Shown one piece after another: positions 45,759 to 58,022 of a DNA stretch of 64,000 nt; within the stretch, counting starts at the first letter, position 1; every line of letters starts with the position of its first letter. The stretch covers positions 1 to 64,000 of the forward strand of contig WHUX01000244.1 of assembly GCA_015179025.1 (NCBI GenBank), in the 5' to 3' direction. Origin of the DNA: Terfezia claveryi. Its lineage: Eukaryota > Ascomycota > Pezizomycetes > Pezizales > Pezizaceae. The notes below the pieces were generated by a model, which saw only the letters and a program-made list of their open reading frames with translations, did no database searches and had not been told where the DNA came from. Made by a program: the position numbers and the translations under genes.

Positions 45759-46188
45759 ATCAAAAATATAATTTGTATCCTATGCATCTAGATACTTGAG
45801 ACGCATAGGACATATAGGAGACAAACTTAAGATCAGGATGCCAAATACTTAGAGTGTGAGCGTTTGGACGCATTGGGATAGTGCTCGCATGCCTGGGACG
45901 CAACACATGCACATTGCAGATGCTCCCTCCTCTTAGACACAATATGGAACAGGCTGCTTATCCCCAATGCTATAGGTTCTACCACTGGTATTGCTAATAG
46001 ATAGCCTACAATCATTTTCTTCTACAATGTATACCCACTCACCACTTGTATATATGACAGCCAGGTATATAGCCACTATTGCAGGTATTGAATATGTATA
46101 TAGCAGAAATATCCATTGTATTTGCTAATAATTATATATACAGAAGTAATAGATATATATATAAAGCATACAATCACTGCTCCAATTG

Positions 46189-46412
46189 CTCTAACACTCA
46201 CTCTAATACTTACTCTAATACTTGCTCTAATACTCGCTCCAATACTTACTCTAATACTTGCTCCAATACTCACTCTGATATTCACTCTAATACTTACTCT
46301 AATACTTGCTCTAATACTCGCTCCAATACTCACTCTAATACTCGCTCTAATACTCGCTCCAATACTCGCTCTTATACTCACTCTATTACTTGCTCTAATG
46401 CTTGCCTTAATA
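46189..46412 (+). repeat. 12-bp minisatellite, left arm of FB3
   Basis: About 18 copies of ACTCTAATACTT/GCTCCAATACTC-type 12-bp units. Because 12 is a multiple of three, long open frames (SNTCSNTRSNT, LILALILAPI) run through it; these are artefacts. Confidence 0.92.
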
Positions 46413-46807
46413 TGCTGAGATACAGAGTGAAGGGAAAATGCGCTAGGAAGGGAGGTATATATACAGGAAAACCATAGTTGCTAAGGCTGATGGGTAAGGC
46501 TGACAATTTAAACTTTCTGAAGATAATAAGATAAGGGATAATAAGAGAAGTGGCAGAATAGTGATCAATGGCGCTCAGCCCTCTTTCGCCAGCAGGTGCT
46601 GTACTATTCAATGCCTGGCCTAGTAATAGTCATATTGGAAAATCGTAGTCGTGGTATAGAGATATGTGCAGAGTTTACGCTTTGTGATATGTTTTATAGG
46701 AATGCTTACAAAGTCAGCCTTACCAGTTGACCTTGGCAACTATAGTTTTCCTATATATATACCTCTCTTCCCCGTGCATTTTCCCTTCACTCTATATCCC
46801 AGCACAT

Positions 46808-46950
46808 TATGGCAAGCATTAGAGTGAGTATTAGAGTGAGTATTAGAGTGAGTATTAGAGCGAGTATTAGAATAAGTATTAGACTGAATATTAGAATAAG
46901 TATTAGAGTGAGTATTAGAGTGAGTTTTAGAGCGAGTCTCAGAGCGATTA
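46808..46950 (-). repeat. 12-bp minisatellite, right arm of FB3
   Basis: Reverse-complement partner of 46189-46412 (AGTATTAGAGTG units), about 11 copies. Confidence 0.9.
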
Positions 46951-47429
46951 GAGCAGCAATTGCATGCTCAATATATATATCTATTACTTCTGTATATATA
47001 ATTATTAGCGAATACAATAAATATTTCTACTTTGTACATATTTAATAGCTGCAATAGTGGCTACATACCTAGCTATTGTATATGCAAGTAGTGAAAAGGT
47101 ATACATTATAGAAGAGAGTGATTTGGGGCCCTGGTTTAGCAATGCCAGACATGGAACCTATAGTATTAACAACCTCAAGTGAGTTATTGATGTGATGGGA
47201 ATGAACTTTAATATCCAAATATTGAGCTTATATCAACTACCATCTGGATGGCTATTGTTGCCCCAATAGTATTGGGATTGTATTGCAATGCAGCGTAGAG
47301 CCCTAGTTACGTCTAGATTGTAATATAATACCTCGAGGCATCTGGATGTACAGGATGCATAGGATGCAAAATCGTGTCCAGATACTTAGTACTATATCTG
47401 GATGCTAAATTTTTTTTTCTAATATTTAC

Positions 47430-48435
47430 TCTCTTTATGCAATCTATTAACCTTGGACACTCTTTATTAAGCCTTACATTAAAATCACAAGAGGTATAGA
47501 CTTTTGATACTGCTGCTACATATTATATAACTGCTGACTTCTCCTATCTTCAAGATCTAACTCTAGTATCAATTGGCATTAAAGTAAGTGATGGCTAAGT
47601 ATTATAAGCTACTCATAAGGGAATAGTTAAGTTAAATATTGTATCTGGTAGTCAAATAGTTCCTCTATCTCTTAGTGATATTCTGTATATTCTAGCTTAG
47701 TCTTATACATCTTTGGTTTCCTAGAAATATATTGCAAAGAAGTGTAGGATAGTTGGTAAAGATAATTAGATTAAGATTAGTTTGAAAAATGGAATGTATC
47801 TATTTATATTTTGATCTACTGGTTCAAACTTATATGAACTACTAGCTTAAGTAAAGTATGGTAAAGCCTATACTTCTATTCAGTTTTGGTATAAAACTCT
47901 TAGATATAGCTCTCTACAGACTTGGTTTCATACTATTGAATAGTATTTAGATAGTAATCTTATTCCTTTATACCCTTACAAGTTCTTCTGTAATACTTAT
48001 ACTCAAAGTAATACCAAAAATATTGCCTCCACTCCAACAAATAAATGCAGTAAGGTACGTTTTGATCTAGTTCATACAGATCTTGCTGGTTCCTTCTCAG
48101 TACAATCCTTAGGTGGTTCCCTCTACTATATGATACTTAATAATAATGCAACTCAATATAATCATATCTATTTTTTGAAGAAAAAATCTAAAGCTATAAA
48201 GTACTTTAAGAAGTTTTATGAACTTATTTCTAATCAAACAACTAGATATCTATATATCATTATATCAGACAGAGGAGGTGAATATATTAATAATGAATAG
48301 AATACTTACTGTTCTTTTAAAGGTATAGAACATTAAGTTACTCCTACCTATAGTCCATAATCAAATAGTGTTATAGAATAGTTCAACCTTACTATTATGA
48401 ATATGTTCCAAACTACTCTTATTTATATTCTAAAA
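47430..48435 (+). pseudogene. copia protease and integrase remnant
   Basis: Protease motif DTAATYYIT stands where D-S/T-G-A..H-I/M-T is usual. The pre-integrase region follows, with WYKTLRYSSLQT and CNTYTQSNTK, then the integrase core: VRFDLVHTDLAGSFSVQSLGG, FLKKKSKAIKYFKKFYELI, ISDRGGEYINNE and TYSP-stop-SNSVIE-stop-FNLTIMN, i.e. the DDE core of Ty1/copia. At least ten stops, mostly at Gln or Arg codons. Confidence 0.88.
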
Positions 48436-49300
48436 TTTATAAAAAGACTTACTTTAATATAAAGTATTAGTAGTAAGCTAGTAATTATAGTAATATCTAT
48501 TTGAATAAAAACAAAATTACTTACTTAAGTTTAATTAAATATATTATATATAAAGAATAATAACTTCATTCAAAGTAACCTAGTAATAAAAAACTTTACT
48601 TAAGTTTTAGAAAGCAATAACTAAATATAGGATATATATATATATATAGGAAAGTAGAGCTAACTTAAGCTACCTACTAGAAGGTACTACTAGCTTAGTC
48701 TATATAATTTCAGTTATAATATTACTTTTTCTCTATATTAAGGAAGATTTTAATGTCTAAAAGTTTGCCTCCTCATAGTATTGAGTAGCATCAAGTAGTA
48801 TCTAGTAGTAATAAGTAGTATCTAGTAGTATCAAATAGGTATCTTTAGTAGTATTCAAGAAATATATTTTAAGATTTATCTAGATATCACTAGAGATACC
48901 TATATACTACTAGATTCTACTCAATACTACTCAATACTACTTAATACTACCTAATACTATCAAAAGGCATAAGAGCTATTCTAAAAATCTTTTTTAATAT
49001 ACTAAAGAATATTTTAATTAACTAACTTCACTAACTTTTATTTATAATATGATTATATACTTATATTTAAGGTTTTTATCTTCCTAGTATAGAAGTAAAT
49101 ATTCTAATAGTATTATATATTTTAGTACTTCTTTATATTAGTTTTTTACTCTAACTTATATAGAATATAGATATCTCAACTATATTATATATTTAGTACT
49201 TATATATTTTTAACTTCAATTCTATATCTAGGATCTATACTTAGATATAGAGTTATTATTAATATTGTAACTTTAGTAATATATCTATTTATATGATAGT
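48436..49300. other. Very AT-rich decayed sequence with a small palindrome
   Basis: No gene. Contains an inverted repeat of about 240 bp (48735-48980) whose arms are built from AGTAGTATCT / ATACTACTCA units: the same mirror-minisatellite design as FB1-FB3 at smaller scale. The rest is RIP-like AT sequence. Confidence 0.6.
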
Positions 49301-49841
49301 TATAATATAGGCTCTAGGAATAAGGTAACCAAGAGGTACACCTGGGTATTGGATAAGGAGATTATATATGTAGAAGTGTAATGTATATGATAGAAGGAAG
49401 CTGAGATTATAGGGTAAGAGGCAAGAGGCAAGAGGCAAGAGGCAAGAGACAAAAGATATGAAGAAGCAAGGCAAGATGATTGCAAAGAGTATATAAGGAG
49501 GATACACCTTTGTAGAGAGAAACAAAGTCCTATATTGGATATACAAGATGTTGGATAAGGATCTAAGAACAGTATAAGGGTAAGGAGCTATATATTTATA
49601 AGCTGTTAAAGCAATAGAAGAAATAAGCTTCTTGAAATTTCTAGCTTAGAAGCCAAGCAAAGTACAATGATAATCTATCATCTATATCATAGGTGATATC
49701 TAATACTATGATAAGGGGATAATAATAATATAATACTCAAGTAGAATTCTATTCAAGTGTCAAATAGGATTAAGGTAATATCTTATTACCTGTATTATAG
49801 GTAATGATAAAGATAATGAAGACTAAGAAGAGGCAGTTATA
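49301..49841 (-). repeat. C2 3' LTR
   Basis: 541 bp, aligned to the C1 LTR over its length (TATAATATAGGCTCTAGG against TGTAACGACGGCTTTGGG). It includes a short GAGGCAA tandem (about 49418-49447). The TG and CA ends are mutated to TA. Confidence 0.82.
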
Positions 49842-49857
49842 ATACTATCCCCCTTTT
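49842..49857 (-). promoter_or_regulatory. C2 polypurine tract
   Basis: CTATCCCCCTTTTAGG on the + strand, i.e. AAAAGGGGGATAG on the element strand, immediately next to the 3' LTR. Confidence 0.75.
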
Positions 49858-52800
49858 AGGCTGGAGCTCCAGTAACTTAAGGCTTGGATATGACAACTAG
49901 TGAATAATATAGTAAACAATAATAAGTACAATAATAAGAACTCCAACCCCAACTCTAAACAACAATAAAGATACAAAGTCATAATATTAGTCAACTGGGC
50001 AAGGCTTCTTAAGGTATCACTAGTGGAACAGGGTAACCAAATTCTACATATTTTCCAAGTCCTCTATAGGTTGCTAGGTAGTCTCCTTATATACTACTCA
50101 CTTGACCTTATATTGAACTTGCCTATAGTGCATTCTAGAGTCTAGTACCTCCTCAACCACCTACTTCTCTTTACCAGCAATCACTATAGGAGGAGGTGGG
50201 GGGTACTTTTACCTAGGAAGGGGATTATAAGTAGTTGGTTCGATCTTTGAAATATAAATGACTTGATGATCTCAGTCAGTAAGTATGAGTACCTATAGCT
50301 ACTAATACCTCATAGAGACCTAAGAAGTTGTGATCTAGCTTACGAAAGGGCTGTTTTGTCTAAAAGTATTGGCTGGATAGCTATACTTAGTCTTCAAGCT
50401 TATACCTCAGTACTAGCAGTCTTGACCTATTAGTATACTTAGCCTATCTTACTTGTGGATATCCCAACTTAGCTATTAGGGTAAACTGGAGTTCAGCAAT
50501 CCTAGCCGTAAACTCCTTCACCAGGAGGTAGGCTTTCTACAAGGGTCTTAAGGTATCCACAAACTGGGAGTGCTAACTATAATTAGCTAGAAAGAGGGAG
50601 GTTTTTAAAGACTCTGAGAACTAGTTGTTTATGGTGAACTTACAGGTTGCTAATAATGATTCCTAGTTGTTCTACTAGTAGTTGATATAGGCTCACAGAT
50701 ATTATTCCATGATAGCATTCAGTCTCTCTAACTGGCCATCTATCTAGAGTAATAAACTATTAAGAGATATACCTTGATCCTCAAGAGTTCACAGAAAGCT
50801 TTCTAGAATTCTGAGGTAAATTGGAGGCCCCTATTAGATACAACAGACTTAGGGAGACTATGGTAGTAGAACACCTAGTTGAGGTAGAAGTTGGCTATGT
50901 TTGGGGCAGAACAGGTATCTCAACAGAGTATTATGTACCTTATATTAGTCAATTAGTCTACTACTATTAGAATAGCATTGAATCCTGAGTCCTCCAGAAA
51001 CCTAGTTATAAAGTCTATAGTCAGGTGTTATTAGGGATGATTTGGGATCTTTAGAGGCTTCAGAGTTTTATAGAGGGTATGGTAAGTAGGCTTTATTTAT
51101 TTATAGGTATGGTAGTTCTATATATACCTTTCTATATCTTTCTACTAATCGATTCAGATGTACTGTCTGGCTAGTAGCTCTAGAGTCATAGCTACTCTAG
51201 GATAGCCCATAGCTAAGTTGTTATGATATTTCTTGATCAGTTATATCTATAGCTACCTTTCAGGTACATAAAGCCGATCTAGGTAGTATAGGAGGCTATC
51301 CTAAGTAGTATATTTAGCTAAAGAGATCTTAGTATTATGGCACTATCTAGATTCAACCATAATAACTATTTCCTTAACTAGAGGGTCCTCCGCATATACT
51401 TGTTATATCTGTAGAAGAAGGTTAGCTCCGGCATTAGTATCAGCATTAGTATCAGTATCAGTATTAGCATCAGTATTAGTATTAGTATCAGTATCAGTAT
51501 CAGCATCAGTAAAGGTATTGGCTGCCAGGTTGAGATTTTCAGATTTTAATACCATCTGATTCTAGTACTTTAGCCTTTTATCTCTACCTTTAAGGAGATC
51601 TCCTGATCTCCGAGTTAGTATATCAAGCTTACCCTCAGCTTTTCTAGGCTAGTACGTAATCTTGAAGTTGAATTAGAAAAGGAATTCCAACTACCTAGCC
51701 TGCCAGCAGTTTAGCACCTTGGTAGTTATAAAGTACTTCAGGTTCTTGTAATCAGAGAGAACCTCTATGATTGTCTTTGCTGATTCTAGGTGGGGCCTCT
51801 ATTCCTTAAATGCTTGCATAATGACTATTAACTCTTTATTATAGATTTCATAATTATACTCTACTGGAGAGTTCTTTTTTAAGAAGTATACTACTGGGTG
51901 GAGAATACTATTATTATTATTCTAGGATAGGATTCCTGCAGAGATATAGTTGGAGGTATCAGTTTCAACAATACAATCCTATTCAGGGTTGAAATAGGCA
52001 AGGATTGATGCTAAGCAGAAGGTATCCTTGAGGTTCTGGAAGGTGGACTGGGCTTCTGGATTTTAGTAGAAGGCCCTTTTTATTAGGTGTGAGCCAGCTT
52101 CTATCTTTGTTTTCATCAAGGCTATTAGGAGTATTGCAATCTTTAAATATCCCAAGATAAACCTGTAGTAAAAGTTTGTAAATCTTAGGAAGGCTTGCAT
52201 ATCCTTAAAGTTAACTGGGGTTTCTTACTTCTGAATTGTAGCAACTTTAGGTCCATCTTAATGCCTATAGTGATGATAATCAACCCTAGATACTTAATCT
52301 TTTGTATATAGAACTCATACTTTTCTGGCTTTAGGTATAACCCAGCTTATTTTAGCTTCTCCAATACTTGTCAGATATTGATTTTGTATTCTGTTAGAGT
52401 ATCTGAGCATATAAGGATATTGTTTAGGTAAGCAGTATAGAATATATCTAGAAAATCTTGCAAGGTATCATTGATAAAGTACTAGAAGAAGGCTAGAGTA
52501 TTATTTAGGCTGACAAGCATTACATTATACTTAAAATAGCTATATTATATTTAGAGGGTAGTTTTCCACTTCTCTCTCTTAGTGATATATACTAGGTTAT
52601 AAATCTCCTTCAGATTTAATTTAGTGAACCACTTTGCTTTAGAAAGCCTGGCTAATGTCTTCTAAATCAGAAGTAAGGGATACTTGTTTTTGACTGTTAT
52701 TTTGTTCAGGCCATAATAATCAACACATAAGTAAAGGGAGCTGTCTGACTTCTTTACGAATAGCATTGGAGCACCCACTAGGGAGAAGCTGTAGTGAATA

Positions 52801-53307
52801 AAGCTCTTGTTGAGGTTTTCCTCTAAGTACTTTTTCAGAGCTTCTAGTTCCACTTAAGACATCCTATAGAGAGGTCCATAGGGGAGAGTCTTACCTTCTA
52901 ACAGAGGAATTATATGGTCGTATAGTCAATGGGAGGCAAGCTTTTTTATAGCTTTTTTTGAGAACAGGTTAATGAATTTATAGTATTTGTCTGGAACTAT
53001 AAATTTCCACTCCTCCATAGATCTCATCTTATTAATCTCTAGGTTTACCTCATATATAGAAAGAGTATGTGCCTTTAGCTTGTACCTCTTAATAAGGTAA
53101 GCAAAAGCCCCTGCTCTAATAAAGCTAATATTTAGAGGTTTTAGGGGCATAAGGGGAACAGAGAGAACATTAACATGTATAGGATAGTATATCACCTTGA
53201 TTGGGTAGATTATTAGAGGCAGCAATGTACACAGCCTAGTAATAGTAGCCTTTGGGTTTCTATAGTAGCTTTTGCAGTAAGGGCTATTGAATTGCAGGAT
53301 ATAAGTG
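49858..53307 (-). pseudogene. C2 pol remnant: integrase, RNase H, RT, protease edge
   Basis: Position-by-position similarity to C1. The best-preserved frame is 52853-52662 ([40 protein letters not shown]), the RT start; 53225-52926 is the protease-RT junction. From 49860 to about 50880 lies integrase sequence that C1 lacks. Hundreds of stops. Confidence 0.85.
51428..51517 (+). repeat. 6-bp microsatellite expansion in C2
   Basis: About 14 copies of AGTATC/AGCATT-type hexamers, where C1 (23492-23520) has only about four. The array expanded after the copies separated. Confidence 0.85.
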
Positions 53308-53489
53308 TTACACTGCTAGCTATAGCTATGAAAATACTTTAAAGAATAGATAGACAGTTGCAGAGTAAAGTATAAATACAGCTATAACTCGGATGTATTA
53401 TAGACTCGATAAGACTAAAGCTATATAAGACTTAGAATACTACTTTGGTCTTATAGTATTAACTATATATAAGCAGTAGGTTATATAAA
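53308..53489. other. Short AT-rich stretch, unassigned
   Basis: Nothing recognised between the broken end of C2 and the hAT fragment. Confidence 0.5.
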
Positions 53490-53642
53490 TAGTATGCATA
53501 TCGGCCCAAGTTGAGGCAAGTTTGCTAACTATTTTTCCTACTTGATACTGACTTATACTGATAGCAATCCATAAGAAGCCAGCTTATGCTGACTCACTGG
53601 CTACTCACGAGTACTCACTAAGGCCTTTTGTAATATGGAATA
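53490..53642. mobile_element. RIP-mutated end of an FB1-type hAT element
   Basis: Matches the reverse complement of the FB1 right end (1397 back to about 1246): TAGTATGCATATCGGCCCAA, then GCAATCCATAAGAAGCCAGC and AAGGCCTTTTGTAATATGG. Many G-to-A changes on this strand. The match stops at AATAGGC, where GC-rich sequence begins. Only one end is present. Confidence 0.85.
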
Positions 53643-54462
53643 GGCGTCGGAGTCGGAGTTGCAATCTGGCTCGTTGTGTTTCATGTTGTGGTCTGTGGCG
53701 TGTGGTGGGGAGGCCGAAGAGGATATATTGGAGGGCGGAGTGTCGTCGGATTGAGCTTCATTGAGGACATCTGCAACAGTCTGGCGTGTTGGTGGTAGGG
53801 TCATGATGGTGCTCATATCTGCATTGAATCACTCTCCCTCTTCGTCCAAGGAGCTGATGTCGTCCGACCTCGGAGTGTGTGGTATTTGGTCTTGAGTTTT
53901 GGTCCCTTTCCCTTCCCCCTCTTGCCGTGGGGCATCCTAGTGTGTCCCCTACCAGGCTTGTCTGCCTGCACCGACGGGATCGAGCGCTTTTTAGGTGTGG
54001 GTGTTTAGTCGGCCGGTTAACCCACCTCTTTTTTGCCCTGCTTGCGCGTCAGTGGTGTGCTGGGTGCTGTGATGCGGCTGATTTTACTGGGGTTTGGTGT
54101 TTTCCTCTTGTTGCGGCCGCTGTTGGTTGTCGTGATGGTTTATTTGGTTTCGGGTGTCTCGGGGATAGTGGTGGTTTCTGGGGTGTGGGCGTAATGGATC
54201 CGGTCTTGAGGTCGCTGTACAAGCATGCTTTGTTGGAGGCCCAGTCGTTACCAGCCATCGTGGTATCTTTTTCGATAAGATTGTCGGCAGCTATGGTGGT
54301 GGCGTAGGTGTGATCGGCGATGGGGATATTGACCGGGGGGCCGAGAATGTGGAATTGGGTGGGTTGGAGTGGGAGTGTCGTGGGATGAGCGAGGCGATGC
54401 CGCGAAGAAAGGGGGACTCAGGGGGCTGTTTGATGATGCGAAGAGCACCTTGAATCCTTCCC

Positions 54463-55857
54463 TTGGACATTGCACAGAGGACGTCAAAGGCACAGAAGGT
54501 CCTAAAGGTACTCACCAGTCTAGGCAACCATAATGGGGGCATGAGCCCAATCGCCCTCAGATCCCTTTACACAGGCTGCATAAGGACCATCTTCACATGG
54601 GGAGCGGAGCTGTATAAACCGCAAGAATATCAACTTTTGCAACCAATGCAGCGCCTAGAATACTTAGCTCTACGGAAGATCACCGGAGGATATCACGGCT
54701 CAAGCCAGCAAAGCCTAGGATGGATCGCCAACATTGAACCGCTACAGGAAAAGATAGAGGACATGAAGCGGTGCTGGGGGGCGAGAGCAGTTAGGACAGG
54801 CGACCGGCAGATTAGGAGATACATCGAAGAGGACACATCATGGAGGCAAAGCAACGACCTACACCACATGAGAACCCCAATATCCGAGGCATTTTACCTC
54901 AATGGAGGAGACCCGGACGAGCTTTCATGGGAGGATAGGGAGGAGACTACACCCTTCGCCATCATCCATAGAGTAATCATGGATTCTCAGTCTAAGTCCT
55001 CCAAAGAACTAGGTCCATGGGCAGCGGGGATAAGTTCAATATTAGAAGAAGGATGGAGGACGTGCTACACGGATGGCACCGGAAGAAAAGGAATAGTGGC
55101 GAGTGGAGTTCACAGCGAGGACCGAAGAGGGGGCACGACAGAGGATTACGGGGGCTTTCTAGGAGACCAAGCAACGGTAGCAGACGGCGAACTGTTTGCG
55201 ATGCAAATAGCCCTACAGAAAGAGAGCGCAGATATGCTGGCAATTTTATCCGACTCTCAGGCGGCAATACAGGCAATTCGCAACATGGGCTCAGGGTCCC
55301 CACCCAGATCCGGCATCGAAAACAGCATTAAATCCCTCATCACCTCCAATCAGCACAGGGATCTCCAGATATCGTGGGTTAGAGGCCATCTAGGCATCCC
55401 AGGCAACGAGAAGGCGGACCGATCAGCAAACCTACAGTCACATCTAGGGGAGTTCGTAGGCGAGCAACGCACAATAACGGAAGGAGGACTCCGTGCAGCC
55501 TCCAAAGCCAGGCGGAAAGAAGCAAGGACGAAAGCAGGCTTCGGGTTGAGAAGAGCGGAGTGGAATCGGCACGCCCTATCAGCCTACACCTGGCTACGCA
55601 CAAATAGAGGTCCACAACGGAGCTGGCTACACCATATCGGCAAATCGGAATCAGCGGAGTGCCCATGCGGTCACCACACCGAAACTGGAGAGCACATAGT
55701 CTTCAGGTGCCCACGCTTCAACCGAATCCGCGGAGACCTGTTAGGGCGCAAGGGGAGCTGGGAGGAGCTAGATGAGCCAGACTGGAGAGAGGAGGAGAAG
55801 GATAGATACGAGGCCACCGAGGCCTTCTTTGGTCTATTATATGGAGAGTTAATCTAA
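54463..55857 (+). pseudogene. LINE ORF2 C-terminal part: RNase H and CCHC region
   Basis: 464 codons open to a TAA. It starts inside the post-RT region (AELYKPQEYQLLQPMQRLEY; LRKITGGYHGSS) typical of fungal Tad/I-group LINEs. RNase H motifs: CYTDGTGRKG (Asp), VADGELFAMQIAL (Glu), AILSDSQAAIQAI (Asp), SWVRGHLGIPGNEKADRSA (His, Asp). All four catalytic acids appear present. A terminal Cys/His motif, CPCGHHTETGEHIVFRC, follows. The endonuclease and RT core are missing, so it cannot move by itself. Few mutations suggest a recent arrival. Confidence 0.9.
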
Positions 55858-56202
55858 GTTCAGCTCTTTATCTACAAGTTCCCTTTGCTTTAGGTCTATA
55901 ATCTCTAAGTTCAGCTCTATTTCCGTCCTATTGATATCTTTATTCACGAGTTCCCTTTGCTTTAAGTCCATAAGCTATTTTTATTGTTTAGTTCTCTTAG
56001 TTCTGCGGTTCATGGGGGTTGAGGCTCAGTCAGGCTTCCGAGTCATTGGTCAGTCCATTAATGACAGCAGGGGGCCTCGCCTCGCTATATGTATTTATTT
56101 TGCGCGGGATTGGCAGATTAACTTGCCTCTCCCTTGAATCCACCGGGCTTCCGCGTGGCTCCTCATAGCCCCTCGTCGGGGCTGCATAGGAGTATTAAGT
56201 AT

Positions 56203-56222
56203 TTAAAAAAAAAAAAAAAAAA
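56203..56222 (+). other. Poly(A) tail of the LINE
   Basis: Uninterrupted run of about 20 A marking the 3' end of the retrotransposed copy. Confidence 0.9.
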
Positions 56223-57285
56223 ATCTTCCCACCCTGCCCTGTTGGCTTCTATGGTACCCATCCAGTTGTTGAAGGAGCTGGCCAGGAGTCGGTTTTGCTC
56301 CTGGTGTTGGATGATCGTCTCCCCGAGTCCCTTGATGTCCGCCTCGATGGTGCTCAGTCGGTGGTTGAGATGATCGAGGTTAGTATTGACGGCTGTCACC
56401 ATGTGAGCCGTGTGATGTGTCTGATCGGTCAGTTCGGTTAGAGTGCGGTGTTGCTGGCCGTGAGCTCTGCGACCTCCCGCTCCACTTTATCGAGGCGGGG
56501 GTTGAAATCTGTAAATAAGTGGTTGTAACCCCGTGTCACTGCACTCTCATGCCCCGTCTGGATCTCGTCGACTATGTGGTCGTCCCTAATTAATTAGACC
56601 TGCAAGAACTCGTGGTCTATGCGGCAGTTGGGGGTCATGCACTTGGAAGAGGAGGGCATAGAGGGAGGAGAGGGGAGCCATTCTTTGGTGATGGTGGGGC
56701 GGTTGGACCGGAGGAGGACGGCGGTGATGGCGGGTGATGGCGATGGTGACCTCGGCCTGGGGGTGGTTGATCCTGACGAGGAGGCGTACGATGATACGGC
56801 GTCCATGAAGGCGGCCTCATTGTCGGCGCCTGGGAGATCCGGCCGCTCGACCCGCCAGAGATCACTAAGCGCAGCTGGGGTGGAAGTATGATGGAGCGTC
56901 GGCATGTAAGACAGTGTCGAAGTCGGCATTCCATGTATGGGTTGTGAGGGTTCAGGCGGATTGTATCCTCGATTTGCTGATCCTCGGGGACGAGCGTGAT
57001 CAGCGCTGCGTCGGGTTCCATGACCTTGCTACGGTACTCGTCCACTGAGACTTCCTTCTGGATGATCGGTTCATACGCCTCCTTGGACTCAGTGTGAACC
57101 GTTCCTCTGGCGGTCGCCTCATTAATGATATTCTAGTCCACCTCTGCCCAGAGCATGTAGCTCTCGATGGTCCTGTAGAATATTGCTTGCGCGCCCTGGC
57201 GTCTCCAATTCGGTGGACTGGGTAGAAGGTCGGGTTGCGGTGTACGGTTGCGGCGCGGTCACGAGACCGTCATCGTCCTCGTCCT

Positions 57286-58022
57286 TAGGCCTGGGCACGA
57301 GCCGGCTCGAGCCGAGCCTGGGGGTAGGCTCGAGCCGGCTCGTGGTTTTACAAAGGAGCTCGAGCCGGCTCGAGCTTTACGAAAGGAGGCTCGAGCCGAC
57401 TCGAGCCGCCAAGACTCGAGCCGGCTCGCGAGAATTGCAAGGTACGCTACATATGTGTATAGGTCCTGGAAAATATGAAAGACGCAGAAATATGAAAGAT
57501 ACGGATATAAACAGACATGTAAATAGGACAGAATCAATTTCAACCCTCATCGCCCACCTAAAGTCCGCAGCGAAATCGCACAATACATAGGACTGCAATA
57601 TTGTAGCCACCGAGCAAATTGTAGGTTCCAACCATAGCGAGATACAGTGGTGATTTTATCAATTTGTGTAGTTTCCTCCTCTTGTGTTGGTAGGCATGGT
57701 TGGTTATGCCGGAAATTGAGCGATTGTAGTTGTAAATTCTGAAGGGAGGTAATGAACTCCTGGACTGCCGGTGGAGGTTGTGTTATTAAGATGAAAAAAC
57801 AACAGAAGAAAGGGTGGGAATCCAACGCATTTTGAAGATTTCCACTCCCCGGGTACCTTCGGTATTTCGCGGTTGCAACGACCTCCGGGCTCGAGCCCGG
57901 GCTCGAGCTTGTGTGACCTTGGTCTCGAGCCGGCTCGAGCCTGTGTAACCTTGGGCTCGAGCCGGCTCGGGCTCGTGGCTCGAGCTTTTGGCTCGAGCCG
58001 GCTCGGCTCGTGCCCAGGCGTA
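57286..58022. mobile_element. hAT-type MITE with GGCTCGAGCC subterminal repeats
   Basis: 737 bp, flanked by exact 8-bp duplications CTCGTCCT (57278-57285 and 58023-58030). Ends: TAGGCCTGGGCACGAGCCGG at the left and TACGCCTGGGCACGAGCCGA on the reverse strand at the right. Both sides carry many GGCTCGAGCCGGCTCG palindromic motifs (57296-57425 and 57887-58012), likely transposase-binding repeats. No transposase. Inserted just after the proposed start of gene D. Confidence 0.93.

Larger units (their letters stand above)
45760..47425. mobile_element. FB3: foldback element inside the copia remnant
   Basis: Imperfect inverted arms: 46000-46200 pairs with 46935-47160 (GGCATTGCTAA, TTCTATAATGTATACC, TAGCCACTATTGCAG in both). 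The outer parts share CATCCTATGCATC near each end. Each arm carries a 12-bp minisatellite in mirror orientation. It interrupts copia between the gag knuckle and the protease motif. Ends are too diverged to read a target duplication, so the class is uncertain; its plan matches FB1 and FB2. Confidence 0.7.
44198..48435 (+). mobile_element. Ty1/copia element, heavily RIP-mutated
   Basis: Plus-strand copia remnant: the end of a 5' LTR up to about 44346, a primer-binding-like GGTTATGAGCC (44347-44357), gag from about 44540, foldback insertion FB3 (about 45760-47425), then protease and integrase up to about 48430. RT and RNase H are not recognisable. The element is AT-rich with dozens of TAG/TAA stops. 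Confidence 0.85.
49301..53307 (-). mobile_element. Ty3/gypsy family C copy 2 (C2), RIP-mutated and truncated
   Basis: 3' LTR 49301-49841, polypurine tract, then pol in reverse to the protease region, where it stops at about 53307. It is colinear with C1 (50880-53300 corresponds to 22940-25350) but with dense C-to-T and G-to-A differences. The 5' part with gag is missing. Confidence 0.88.
54463..56222 (+). mobile_element. 5'-truncated LINE (Tad-like) insertion
   Basis: The 3' part of a non-LTR retrotransposon: coding end 54463-55857, 3' UTR and a poly(A) of about 20 (56203-56222). It lies in the opposite orientation within gene D. Sequence before it (GAATCCTTCCC, ends 54462) and after the tail (AATCTTCCC) are similar, suggesting a short imperfect target duplication. 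Confidence 0.88.

Noticed and set aside
46079..46477. Open frames of Ser-Asn-Thr-Cys or Leu-Ile-Leu repeats
   Set aside because: A 12-bp repeat cannot hit stops in several frames; the mirror arm behaves alike. Treated as minisatellite.
44198..49300. tRNA or rRNA genes in the AT-rich block
   Set aside because: No cloverleaf-compatible A/B-box pairs or rRNA-like conserved stretches were seen by eye; a covariance-model scan would be needed to exclude them.
49289..49546. Hydrophobic Leu/Ser/Cys-rich frames on the - strand
   Set aside because: They lie in the C2 LTR over a GAGGCAA tandem; no independent support.
57248..57631. Open frames within the 57286-58022 MITE
   Set aside because: Generated by repeated GGCTCGAGCC motifs, which lack stops in several frames.
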